From NCBI GenBank assembly GCA_937928475.1, contig CALFVE010000285.1, forward strand, positions 1-6,997: a DNA stretch of 6,997 nt, given 5' to 3'. The number at the start of each line of letters is the position of its first letter. The first letter of the stretch is position 1. The stretch is from an uncultured bacterium (GTDB taxonomy: Bacteria; Armatimonadota; Zipacnadia; Zipacnadales; Zipacnadaceae). Of the stretch, positions 1 through 5,564 are shown one piece after another. The notes below the pieces were generated by a model that saw only the letters and a program-made list of their open reading frames with translations, was not told the DNA's origin and did no database searches. Position numbers and translations under genes: made by a program.

Positions 1-826
1 GCAGCAGATTCGCACAGCGCGGGGCGTCGCCGCCCCGCAGGTCCTCGAGGCGAGCGGAAGGCACGCCGAAATCGGCCGGCGTCCAGGTGAACTCCCGCAC
101 GGCGCCGGCTTGCACCTCGAAGACGCGAGTGGGAGCGGTGGTGGAAATCTCGTCCAGGCCATCGAGGCCGTGTACCACCAGCGCGTGCTCGGCGCCTAGG
201 TTGCTCAGCGCCTCGGCCATGAGCCGGGCGGTGGCGCCCGAGTAGGCTCCCAGCAGTTGCCGCTTGGCGCCGGCCGGGTTGGTGAGCGGCCCGAGGATAT
301 TGAAGACGGTGCGCAGGCCGAGTTCGCGGCGCGGTCCCGCGGCGTAGCGCATGGCCGGATGAAGACGAGGCGCAAAGAGGAAGCCGATGCCAATCTCGTC
401 GAGGCAGCGGCCGATCTGCTCGGGACCGAGGTCAAGGTTTACCCCCAGGGCCAGCAGCACGTCGGCGCTGCCGCACTGGCTGGAGACGGCCCGATTGCCG
501 TGCTTGGCGACGGTAACCCCGGCGCCCGCCGCCACGAAGGCAGCCGCCGTGGAGATGTTGAAGGTGTCCACGCCGTCGCCGCCGGTGCCGCAGGTGTCCA
601 CTAGGCAGCCGGCCCGGCAAGTAACGCCCAGGGCATGCTCGCGCATGGCCTGGGCAAACCCCGCTACCTCCTCGGGAGTTTCCCCCTTCATGCGCAGGGC
701 AACCAGCAGCGCGCCGATCTGCGCCTCGGTGCCCTGGCCTTCCATGATTTCCGTCAGAGTTTGATATGCTTCCGCCTGGGTGAGACTCTCTCCGTCAACC
801 AGACGCTGCAGCGCTTGCTTGATCAT
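1..826 (-). CDS. trpD: Anthranilate phosphoribosyltransferase TrpD (3' end cut by window edge)
   Basis: This enzyme transfers the phosphoribosyl group of PRPP to anthranilate, the second committed step of tryptophan synthesis, in the cytoplasm. The reverse complement from 826 reads 275 residues without a stop, of about 340 expected. The N-terminal helical part (MIKQALQRLVDGESLTQAEA) is typical. The PRPP loop CGTGGD lies at about residues 79-84, KHGNRAVSS at 108-116 (PRPP and anthranilate binding), RTVFNILGPLTNPA at 172-185, and the acidic metal-binding stretch DGLDEIS at 222-228. The ATG at 824-826 is preceded by AAGGAGG with 9 nt spacing, which fixes the start. The gene lies 147 bp after the hydrolase gene, behind an apparently structured leader. 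No frame damage is seen. The missing part is the C-terminal 60-70 residues. Identification is very secure. Confidence 0.97.
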   Translation of the reverse strand, partial: MIKQALQRLVDGESLTQAEAYQTLTEIMEGQGTEAQIGALLVALRMKGETPEEVAGFAQAMREHALGVTCRAGCLVDTCGTGGDGVDTFNISTAAAFVAAGAGVTVAKHGNRAVSSQCGSADVLLALGVNLDLGPEQIGRCLDEIGIGFLFAPRLHPAMRYAAGPRRELGLRTVFNILGPLTNPAGAKRQLLGAYSGATARLMAEALSNLGAEHALVVHGLDGLDEISTTAPTRVFEVQAGAVREFTWTPADFGVPSARLEDLRGGDAPRCANLL

Positions 827-835
827 GCCCGGGGG

Positions 836-842
836 CCTCCTT
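836..842 (-). promoter_or_regulatory. Ribosome binding site of trpD
   Basis: The minus strand reads AAGGAGG, a near-perfect Shine-Dalgarno sequence, 9 nt before the ATG at 826. It begins two bases after the 3' arm of the 8-bp inverted repeat in the leader, so access to it could depend on how the leader folds. Confidence 0.85.
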
Positions 843-844
843 GC

Positions 845-912
845 GATCACCTACAGGCAACGCCCGCCTCGCCTGACCTTGCGGCCAGGCGTGCGGCCAG
901 ACCCAGGTGATC
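845..912 (-). promoter_or_regulatory. Candidate structured RNA leader of trpD
   Basis: In the minus-strand transcript, GAUCACCU (905-912) can pair perfectly with AGGUGAUC (845-852). Enclosed by this 8-bp stem is GCCUGGCC-GCAA-GGUCAGGC (871-890), an 8-bp stem with one G-U pair and a GNRA-type tetraloop. A second CTGGCCGCA copy (892-900 on the plus strand as tgcggccag, against 880-888) could compete for the same GGUCAG strand and give an alternative fold. The outer stem ends two bases before the trpD Shine-Dalgarno. No U-tract follows the hairpin, so it does not look like an intrinsic terminator, and no Trp-rich leader peptide is seen. I do not recognise a known riboswitch class. The inner hairpin also recurs at 4254-4279, so it may be a dispersed repeat rather than a regulator. 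Confidence 0.35.
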
Positions 913-973
913 TCCCTCACCCTCGCGCCACTCTCCGGTGGCCTCCAGGTTGTCGTGGCTGCCGTGCGGCTCG

Positions 974-2044
974 TCATAGGTACTTTCTAATGAACTCCAG
1001 CGACCCCTCCAGGCGCACCTCGTGCCCGTAGGGGTGCGTGACCAGTTCCAGGCGCTCGGGGATTCCCAGGCGGTCGTAGATCTCCCTGATTTTGGGGTAT
1101 TCGTGCTCCAGTTCCATCTGCGTAAGCACGGGGTCTTGCAGACCATACTCAATGCACAGATAGCGCGGGCAGATCAGGGAGGCGATGTCGGCCTCGGAGA
1201 ACTCCAGTAGTTCCCCCTGGATGAACTTGTCCTCCTCGCTGGTGCAGATGTAGGCGAGGTACTTCTCCTCCGGCACCACCATCTTTACCCGCAGCCAGTA
1301 GAAGTGGCCGGAGGCGACCGATAGTTTAACCCGCTGATCCAGCGCCGGGAAGTAGAGCGCGGCCATGCCGCCCTGGGAAAGCCCGTAGAAGCCGAGGCGT
1401 TCGGGGTCAACGAAATCGGCGCAGGCGGGGCTTTGCAGGTAGTCCACAATCCGCGAGAGGCCGAACATTTCGGCGCCGAAGAGGCTTTCCCCCATGAGCA
1501 TGGCCTTGCGGTGGAGCCAGTTGCGCTGGGAAGCGGGACCCATCATGCGCGGGGCGACTACCACGTAGCCCTCCTCGGCGAGGCGCGAGCCGAAGGCGTT
1601 GTATACCCCCGGATCGGGCACAAAGCCGCAGGCGTCCTCGGGGGTGCTGCCCAGCCCGTGCATGGCCATGATGACCGGGGCGGGGCCGGAGAGGCCGCTT
1701 GGCACCAGCAAGAGGAAGTCGGCGCGGACGTCCTCGAAGTAGGTGATGAACACTCGCGTAACGCTGTAGGCGGCGCACTTGTCAATGAATATAGACTGGG
1801 GGGCAAGGTCGCCGCGCTCCCAAGGCCAGCCACCCAGCAGCCCCAGCAGGTGCTCGCGATTCGCCGCGATTGAGGCTTCGTAGGCTTCCAGGCTGGAGAA
1901 GTCCCGATGCCAGCGCCGGGCGATCTCTTCATCTGACTGCTCGCAGCGGCGCGTGTAGTAGCGATCGTAGTTGTCGAAGAGCCGCTTGTGCAGTTCCTCG
2001 CGCATCTGGTAGTCCAATTGCAGTTTCGGCACCTGGTAGTCCAT
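974..2044 (-). CDS. Alpha/beta hydrolase family protein
   Basis: A 356-residue protein with the features of a serine alpha/beta hydrolase of the dienelactone hydrolase / acetyl esterase-like superfamily. The substrate cannot be told from the sequence. Strand-end motif MAMHGLGST (residues 127-134) supplies the HG oxyanion region. The nucleophile elbow is GLSQG with Ser223. Asp304 in GLQDPV and His337 or His341 in THPYGHEV are the likely acid and base. A charged helical N-terminal extension of about 85 residues precedes the catalytic core. There is no signal peptide or membrane segment, so it is probably cytoplasmic. The gene follows the membrane protein gene by 90 bp and ends 147 bp before trpD. 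No good Shine-Dalgarno precedes the ATG at 2042-2044; instead a 6-bp hairpin sits there. The start is therefore less certain than elsewhere, but no better one is visible. A role in tryptophan synthesis is not apparent; the link to the membrane protein is by position only. Confidence 0.9.
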   Translation of the reverse strand: MDYQVPKLQLDYQMREELHKRLFDNYDRYYTRRCEQSDEEIARRWHRDFSSLEAYEASIAANREHLLGLLGGWPWERGDLAPQSIFIDKCAAYSVTRVFITYFEDVRADFLLLVPSGLSGPAPVIMAMHGLGSTPEDACGFVPDPGVYNAFGSRLAEEGYVVVAPRMMGPASQRNWLHRKAMLMGESLFGAEMFGLSRIVDYLQSPACADFVDPERLGFYGLSQGGMAALYFPALDQRVKLSVASGHFYWLRVKMVVPEEKYLAYICTSEEDKFIQGELLEFSEADIASLICPRYLCIEYGLQDPVLTQMELEHEYPKIREIYDRLGIPERLELVTHPYGHEVRLEGSLEFIRKYL

Positions 2045-2046
2045 GG

Positions 2047-2066
2047 TCTCGCGCTTTCTAGCGAGA
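2047..2066 (-). promoter_or_regulatory. Hairpin over the ribosome-binding region of the hydrolase gene
   Basis: The minus-strand transcript reads UCUCGC, an 8-nt loop (UAGAAAGC), then GCGAGA, ending two bases before the hydrolase ATG. The 6-bp stem covers exactly the interval where a ribosome binding site should be, and no purine-rich site is seen outside it. This could lower or control translation initiation, but it is a short stem and may be fortuitous. Confidence 0.25.
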
Positions 2067-2090
2067 TTGCCGCGGTGGCGGCCGGCTTGC

Positions 2091-2107
2091 GGCAGGGTCA
2101 GCCTGCC
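2091..2107 (-). repeat. Short inverted repeat between membrane protein and hydrolase genes
   Basis: GGCAGG and CCTGCC form a perfect 6-bp stem around a 5-nt loop (plus-strand arms 2091-2096 and 2102-2107), 28 bp after the membrane protein stop codon. No T-run follows on the minus strand, so it is not a convincing intrinsic terminator. The rest of the 90-bp gap holds nothing else recognisable apart from the hairpin at 2047-2066. Confidence 0.25.
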
Positions 2108-2134
2108 CTCTCGTGGGGTCGGTACTCGGCCGGT

Positions 2135-4141
2135 CTAGATCCAGAACAGGCTCGTCCCCGGATGGCCGGTGAGTTTGTCAACCAGCAGCCAGAGCACATT
2201 CAGCGAAAACTGGCCGATGACCAGCCCCAGGAAGAAGGGGCGAATGTATACATAGGTGCGCATTCCGCCGTAGCGCAGGATGGTGCTCTTCAGAAGCCAG
2301 GTCAGGAAGGGACTGAACCAGATGGCGTCCATGATCCAGGTCTGGGCCAGGGCGAAGCCGATGGGATGGAAGGGCCAGTTGACGAAGCGGAAACGCGCCG
2401 TAGCCAACAGCAGGTACAGCCCCGCACCGGTGAGGAGAGTAATCCACCCCAGGCGGCTGGGGCCGGCGTTCTCCGCCACGCGGGCTAGGGCCCACTTATA
2501 GCCGATAGTCGGTACTCCCTCGGCGCCAAAGAACCAAGCCGCCATGGTCGCCGCCCCACTATTGTAACCGGCGGACAGGGTTACATAGAAGGAGGCGGCA
2601 AACGAGACCAGGATGGCGACCAGGAAGCCAGCGAACAGCCGGCGGTGGCCCTTCTCGACCACCGTCGTCATCCGCAGCGTGTTGGCGGCCGAGGCCATGA
2701 CAAAGGTGCGGATATCGCTGGCCCAGACGTAATTCATGACCATGGCGATCATGCCACCCTGGCCGAGCGCGGGGGTGCCCAGCAAGGCGGCGGTCATCCC
2801 CGGCGCGATGGAGGGGGCCACCGCCTCCGCCATCCCGCTTTCCACCACCACCCGGGTCAGCCCCAGGAAGAAGACAAAGGCCAAGACGATGAAGACGGGG
2901 ATGGCCACCGCCGGCATTCCGCTGGCCTGTAGCCAGATGGTGATGACGATCAGGCACACGACCAGCAGCCAGAAAGCCGTCGGGTAGGAAAGGATCTCCT
3001 CCCGGTCCACGCGGGGGTCGCCCACGCCGCGCACCCGGTCCCAGATTACGCGCAGATGCGGTCGGGCTACCCACAGGCCGGAGACGAGCAGGGCGATGAA
3101 AGCGCCGCTGCCTAGGTACTTGAACAGGTCCACGTTGGCGCCGAAGGGCCCCACGTTCTCGTGCGGCGTCAACTTGAGCAGTTTGATGATCATGCTCAGG
3201 ATCTGAAAGATCAGGTTGAAAAACCACAGGCTGAAGGAAACGTCCAGGTTGACCAGGTAGAAAAACCCGATCATGGGCAGGCTCATGCGGAACCACACCC
3301 ACCAGATGTTCTTGACCGCCTCAAACTTGGGGGCCAGATTGGGCGCCGGGACGGTGGGGAAGTAGGCGTGCAGGCCGGTCATGGTAGCCAGGCCCGCCGC
3401 CAGCAGGAATCCTCCCCAGAACATGGGTTGCTTGAGAATCAGCGGCCACCCGCCGCTGCGCGCTCCCGCCAGTTCTAGAGGCAAGAAGGTCAAGGGGTAG
3501 GCCAGGCGCTCGTTCTCCACCCACTGCTTGCGCAGCAGCACCATGAAGCAGATCATGGCCACGTACACCGCCATCAGCAGCGGTGCCCAGGCCAGCAGCG
3601 CCGGCAGGTACGCGCCCCAGGGGATGCGTTGCCCCGGCGGCAGGCCCTCGTACAGGTAAGTGACCAGCGGCGACTGCGGCGCCGTCCCCCGCGGCATCAG
3701 CCAGGGCTTGATGTAGGGCAACAGTTCGGTCTCGAAGCGATTCTCCGGGCTGGCATAGTAAGCGGGGCCGGTGATGACCGGAATGATTTGCGAGGTCAGG
3801 CCCATGGTGACGATGGCCGAGGCCATCAGCATCATCCCGTAGATGGCCACCAACTCGGCGGGGGTCAGGGCCAGGCTGCGTCGGAGTTTCATCAGCAGCA
3901 GGTTGGGCCCGGCGCACAGGAAGAAAAAGAAGAAAAGCGACATGGGGGCGCTGAAGTCCAGTTCCATCCAGGAGCCGTGGATGACGTGGATGGAATAGGG
4001 AGCCAGATAGCCCACGGCCAGCGCCCCTAGCGTGCCCAAAACCAGGGAGCGGACGGTAATGACCCCCTTCCGGTATTCCCCGGTGATGGGATGGCGATTC
4101 TCCGCGCGCGTAGCCAGTGTTTCCCTGCTGACCGCGCTCAA
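2135..4141 (-). CDS. Large polytopic membrane protein, DUF6785/DUF6784-like
   Basis: A 668-residue integral membrane protein with roughly 12-14 hydrophobic segments. These lie at about residues 30-55, 62-84, 97-123, 178-203, 240-262, 288-320, 343-358, 388-405, 409-432, 502-525, 562-580, 595-618 and 633-654. Features I associate with the DUF6785 (N-terminal) and DUF6784 (C-terminal) families are QWVENERLAYPLTFLPLEL (206-224), TRVVVESGM (429-437), WPFHPIGFAL (589-598) and RYGGMRTY followed by PFFLGLVIGQFS (623-646). The function is not established; the transporter-like topology, reminiscent of oligopeptide-transporter folds, is only an inference. It has a cytoplasmic charged head of about 28 residues and no cleavable signal peptide. 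The start is TTG at 4139-4141, chosen because AGGAGG lies 7 nt upstream and no in-frame ATG or GTG is better placed. It follows the VOC gene by 271 bp. Confidence 0.85.
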   Translation of the reverse strand: MSAVSRETLATRAENRHPITGEYRKGVITVRSLVLGTLGALAVGYLAPYSIHVIHGSWMELDFSAPMSLFFFFFLCAGPNLLLMKLRRSLALTPAELVAIYGMMLMASAIVTMGLTSQIIPVITGPAYYASPENRFETELLPYIKPWLMPRGTAPQSPLVTYLYEGLPPGQRIPWGAYLPALLAWAPLLMAVYVAMICFMVLLRKQWVENERLAYPLTFLPLELAGARSGGWPLILKQPMFWGGFLLAAGLATMTGLHAYFPTVPAPNLAPKFEAVKNIWWVWFRMSLPMIGFFYLVNLDVSFSLWFFNLIFQILSMIIKLLKLTPHENVGPFGANVDLFKYLGSGAFIALLVSGLWVARPHLRVIWDRVRGVGDPRVDREEILSYPTAFWLLVVCLIVITIWLQASGMPAVAIPVFIVLAFVFFLGLTRVVVESGMAEAVAPSIAPGMTAALLGTPALGQGGMIAMVMNYVWASDIRTFVMASAANTLRMTTVVEKGHRRLFAGFLVAILVSFAASFYVTLSAGYNSGAATMAAWFFGAEGVPTIGYKWALARVAENAGPSRLGWITLLTGAGLYLLLATARFRFVNWPFHPIGFALAQTWIMDAIWFSPFLTWLLKSTILRYGGMRTYVYIRPFFLGLVIGQFSLNVLWLLVDKLTGHPGTSLFWI

Positions 4142-4148
4142 AGCACTA

Positions 4149-4154
4149 CCTCCT
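4149..4154 (-). promoter_or_regulatory. Ribosome binding site that selects the TTG start of the membrane protein
   Basis: The minus strand reads AGGAGG, then 7 nt, then TTG (4139-4141). A GTG at 4144-4146 is closer but is out of frame and only 2 nt from the AGGAGG. The site therefore supports a TTG start. Confidence 0.8.
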
Positions 4155-4253
4155 GTGATTTCTCGGCACCCTCAGGAAGCGACCCCCATTTAATCCCCCG
4201 TCGCCCTGCTGCGATTCTGACCATTTGACGCGCCCCCACTCGCTGCTTCCCTC

Positions 4254-4279
4254 GGCCTGACCTCCCCAGCGGCCAGGCC
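4254..4279 (-). repeat. Palindrome, second copy of the motif found in the trpD leader
   Basis: In the minus-strand transcript GGCCUGGCC and GGUCAGGCC form a 9-bp stem with one G-U pair around an 8-nt loop. On the plus strand gcctgacct and gcggccaggc match positions 871-879 and 881-890 exactly; only the bases between differ (cccca here, t there). The same stem with the same wobble and a different loop length indicates a shared dispersed element. Confidence 0.6.
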
Positions 4280-4335
4280 CCGCCACTGCTGTGCCTCTAG
4301 GCGCGGGCCCCTCCCGCCCTTCGCTTCGCTCAGGG

Positions 4336-4364
4336 CACCCTCCCCCGCAAGGCGGGAGAGGGTG
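4336..4364 (-). repeat. Strong 13-bp hairpin in the VOC / membrane protein gap
   Basis: Plus-strand arms cacccTcccccgc (4336-4348) and gcgggagagggtg (4352-4364) enclose a 3-nt loop. The single mismatch is C-A on the plus strand but U-G in the minus-strand transcript. No T-run follows in the minus direction, so a Rho-independent terminator is unlikely. It may act as an mRNA-stabilising or processing hairpin behind the VOC gene, or be one copy of a dispersed palindromic repeat. Confidence 0.6.
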
Positions 4365-4392
4365 GGCAGACCCGTTCCAGACTGCCCTTTTT
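4364..4392 (+). terminator. Weak terminator-like hairpin facing the antisense direction
   Basis: On the plus strand gggcag (4364-4369) and ctgccc (4382-4387) pair around 12 nt and are followed directly by five T (4388-4392). This has the form of an intrinsic terminator for plus-strand transcription, but no plus-strand gene is seen. It could limit antisense reading into the VOC and trpG genes, or be chance. The stem is short and the loop is long. Confidence 0.2.
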
Positions 4393-4412
4393 GATGCGTA
4401 GCGTCCCCCCGG

Positions 4413-4814
4413 CTAGCGCAGCCACGGCGCTTGCCGACTGTTGCCAGTATAGTGGTGCAGTTCAATACGGTTGCCGTCGGGATCGCTGAGCCACGCCTGC
4501 CAGGACTGGTCGCCACCCAGCGCCGGGTCGCTGACCTGCGCGCCGCGCTCCCGCAGGGCCGCCACGGTCGCCTCGAGGTCGTCCACCTCCAGACACAGGT
4601 GGGCGTAGGACTGCCCCTGCGCCCGCTCGGCGAGGTTGCCCTGGAACAGTTCAATGAAGTTGCGTCCGCCGACGTGCAGGTAGACCCCAAGTCGTTCCCC
4701 CTGGTCGTTGCGGAAATCGAAGGCCTCGGTCAGGCCGAGCACGTCGCGGTAGAAGCCAATCGCGCGGTCGAGGTCGGACACGATGTAGCAGGCATGGGCG
4801 ATGCCGGTGATCAT
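4413..4814 (-). CDS. VOC family protein, glyoxalase I-like
   Basis: A 133-residue cytoplasmic protein of the vicinal oxygen chelate fold, with two beta-alpha-beta-beta-beta modules (about 1-60 and 68-125). The N-terminus reads GIAHACYIVSDLDRAIGFY followed by RDVLGL. His7, Glu55 (FIELF), His72 (YAHLCLEVDD) and Glu118 (RIELHHY) fit the H-E-H-E metal site of glyoxalase I, and the length matches single-domain lactoylglutathione lyases (about 135). Methylmalonyl-CoA epimerases normally have a different second ligand, so a glyoxalase-type lyase is the better guess, but the substrate is not determined. The ATG overlaps the trpG stop as ATGA. An AAGGAG 5 nt upstream, inside trpG, supports this start over the longer frame that extends to 4973. 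Such tight coupling to trpG is unexpected for a detoxification enzyme. Confidence 0.9.
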   Translation of the reverse strand: MITGIAHACYIVSDLDRAIGFYRDVLGLTEAFDFRNDQGERLGVYLHVGGRNFIELFQGNLAERAQGQSYAHLCLEVDDLEATVAALRERGAQVSDPALGGDQSWQAWLSDPDGNRIELHHYTGNSRQAPWLR

Positions 4815-5389
4815 GCTCTCTCCTTGGCTAGGCGCAAGAAATTGCGTAGCAGGTCCTTGCCGACTTGCGTCAGGATGGACTCGGGATGGAACTGCACGCC
4901 CTCCACCAGATACTGCTTGTGGCGCAGGCCCATGATCTCGCCGAGGTCGGTCTCCGCCGAGACCTCCAGGCACTCCGGCAGGCTCTCGCGCTCAACGAGC
5001 AGCGAATGATAGCGCACCGCCTCAAAGGGGTTGGGCAGGCCGGCGAAGATGGTCTTGCCGTCGTGGTGAATCATCGAGGTCTTGCCGTGCATGACCCGCC
5101 CGGCGCGGACGACCTTGCCGCCGAAGACCTGCCCCAGGGCCTGGTGCCCCAGGCACACCCCCAGCACCGGGACCTTGCCCGCCGCGGCCAGGATTAGGTC
5201 GCAGGAGATGCCGGCTTCGCTGGGCGTACACGGCCCCGGCGAGATCACGATGCTGTCGGGCTTCTTCGCGAGGGCCTCCTCCACCGTGATCTTGTCATTG
5301 CGGTAGACCTGCACCTCCTCCCCCATCTCGGCCAGGTACTGCACGAGGTTGTAGGTGAAGGAGTCGTAGTTGTCGAGAACTAGGATCAT
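4811..5389 (-). CDS. trpG: Anthranilate synthase glutamine amidotransferase subunit TrpG
   Basis: This 192-residue subunit hydrolyses glutamine and passes ammonia to TrpE for anthranilate formation. It is a complete class I glutamine amidotransferase. It has the N-terminal strand MILVLDNYDSFTYNLVQYL, the oxyanion loop SPGPCTPSEAGIS (residues 50-62), the nucleophile Cys79 in GVCLGHQALGQ, HGKTSMI (101-107), YHSLLVE (127-133), and the catalytic His168 and Glu170 in GVQFHPESIL. Length is normal for the family. The ATG at 5387-5389 has GGAGGG 9 nt upstream. The frame stays open upstream to 5599, but that part is low-complexity repeat DNA without homology. PabA (folate synthesis) is very similar, but the neighbouring trpE and trpD make TrpG the natural reading; dual use is possible. 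Confidence 0.95.
   Translation of the reverse strand: MILVLDNYDSFTYNLVQYLAEMGEEVQVYRNDKITVEEALAKKPDSIVISPGPCTPSEAGISCDLILAAAGKVPVLGVCLGHQALGQVFGGKVVRAGRVMHGKTSMIHHDGKTIFAGLPNPFEAVRYHSLLVERESLPECLEVSAETDLGEIMGLRHKQYLVEGVQFHPESILTQVGKDLLRNFLRLAKERA
4820..4825 (-). promoter_or_regulatory. Ribosome binding site of the VOC gene, inside trpG
   Basis: The minus strand reads AAGGAG 5 nt before the ATG at 4814. It lies within the last codons of trpG. With the ATGA overlap at 4811-4814 it indicates coupled translation and decides the VOC start. Confidence 0.75.
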
Positions 5390-5398
5390 TCTCTCTCT

Positions 5399-5404
5399 CC
5401 CTCC
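5399..5404 (-). promoter_or_regulatory. Ribosome binding site of trpG, within a repeat unit
   Basis: The minus strand reads GGAGGG 9 nt before the trpG ATG. The same bases form the outer end of the first 31-bp repeat unit (plus-strand ccctcc), so the repeat appears to supply the Shine-Dalgarno. Confidence 0.6.
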
Positions 5405-5466
5405 GCGTGGGGCAGGCTCCCAGCCCGCCATCCGTCCCTCCGCGTGGGGCGGGCTTCCAGCCCGCC
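5399..5466 (-). repeat. Two tandem palindromic repeat units upstream of trpG
   Basis: Unit 1 (5399-5429) and unit 2 (5436-5466) are 31 bp each, 37 bp apart, and share ccctccgcgtgggg followed by an inverted repeat. In unit 2 ggcgggct (5448-5455) and agcccgcc (5459-5466) form a perfect 8-bp stem with a 3-nt loop, and ccgcg/cgcgg (5440-5444 and 5467-5471) can extend it. In unit 1 the arms are 5411-5418 and 5422-5429, with one A-C mismatch on the plus strand that is G-U in the minus-strand transcript. The units differ at only two positions. They resemble REP-like intergenic palindromes. Confidence 0.75.
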
Positions 5467-5475
5467 CGCGGTGAA

Positions 5476-5523
5476 GGGGCCGGCTGAAGGCCCCGAGCCC
5501 GACGAGGGGACTGAAACCGGCCC
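5476..5523 (-). repeat. Nested palindrome between trpE and trpG
   Basis: GGGCCGG (5477-5483) pairs with CCGGCCC (5517-5523), and within it CCCC (5491-5494) faces GGGG (5506-5509). An alternative local hairpin is GGGGCC (5476-5481) with GGCCCC (5489-5494). The sequence CTGAA occurs on both sides of the inner stem. Function is unknown; it directly follows the tandem palindromic units and may be part of the same mobile repeat. Confidence 0.4.
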
Positions 5524-5564
5524 GTCTGCACAGCGCGGACCCGTGCGGTTCGCCCCTGCCGCGC

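Larger units (their letters stand above)
4142..4412 (-). other. Palindrome-rich intergenic region between VOC gene and membrane protein gene
   Basis: This 271-bp gap has no credible gene. Reading in the transcription direction it holds the inverted pair 4364-4387, the strong hairpin 4336-4364, a small palindrome 4316-4336 (gccct/agggc around tcgcttcgctc), the GCCTGGCC-type palindrome 4254-4279, and finally the Shine-Dalgarno of the membrane protein gene. A TTAAAT at about 4189-4194 is the only AT-rich spot that could be a -10 element, but no matching -35 box is seen, so I call no promoter. Confidence 0.6.

Noticed and set aside
847..973. Open frame continuing past the hydrolase stop into the trpD leader, possibly a gene remnant.
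   Set aside because: It starts out of frame inside the hydrolase gene, has no recognisable homology and no ribosome binding site; open frames are common at this GC content.
827..973. Classical trp attenuator with a leader peptide and terminator.
   Set aside because: No short open frame with adjacent Trp codons and no T-run after the hairpin are present.
4388..4392. Rho-independent terminator for the VOC gene.
   Set aside because: The T-run follows the hairpin only on the plus strand; in the minus direction it precedes the hairpin, so it cannot end VOC transcription.
4815..4973. In-frame upstream extension of the VOC gene inside trpG.
   Set aside because: It lies in the trpG coding region in another frame, has no VOC homology, and AAGGAG points to the ATG at 4814.
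4431..5009. Long plus-strand open frame of 192 codons opposite VOC and trpG.
   Set aside because: It is a shadow of two well-recognised minus-strand genes; its translation shows no family signature. Similar plus-strand frames at 1433-1873, 1988-2488 and 6360-6938 were dropped for the same reason.
5491..5517. Sequence ending in ggggactgaaac that resembles the 3' end of many CRISPR repeats, with a CCCC/GGGG palindrome.
   Set aside because: Only one copy, no spacer periodicity and no cas genes; it is better explained as part of the nested palindrome.
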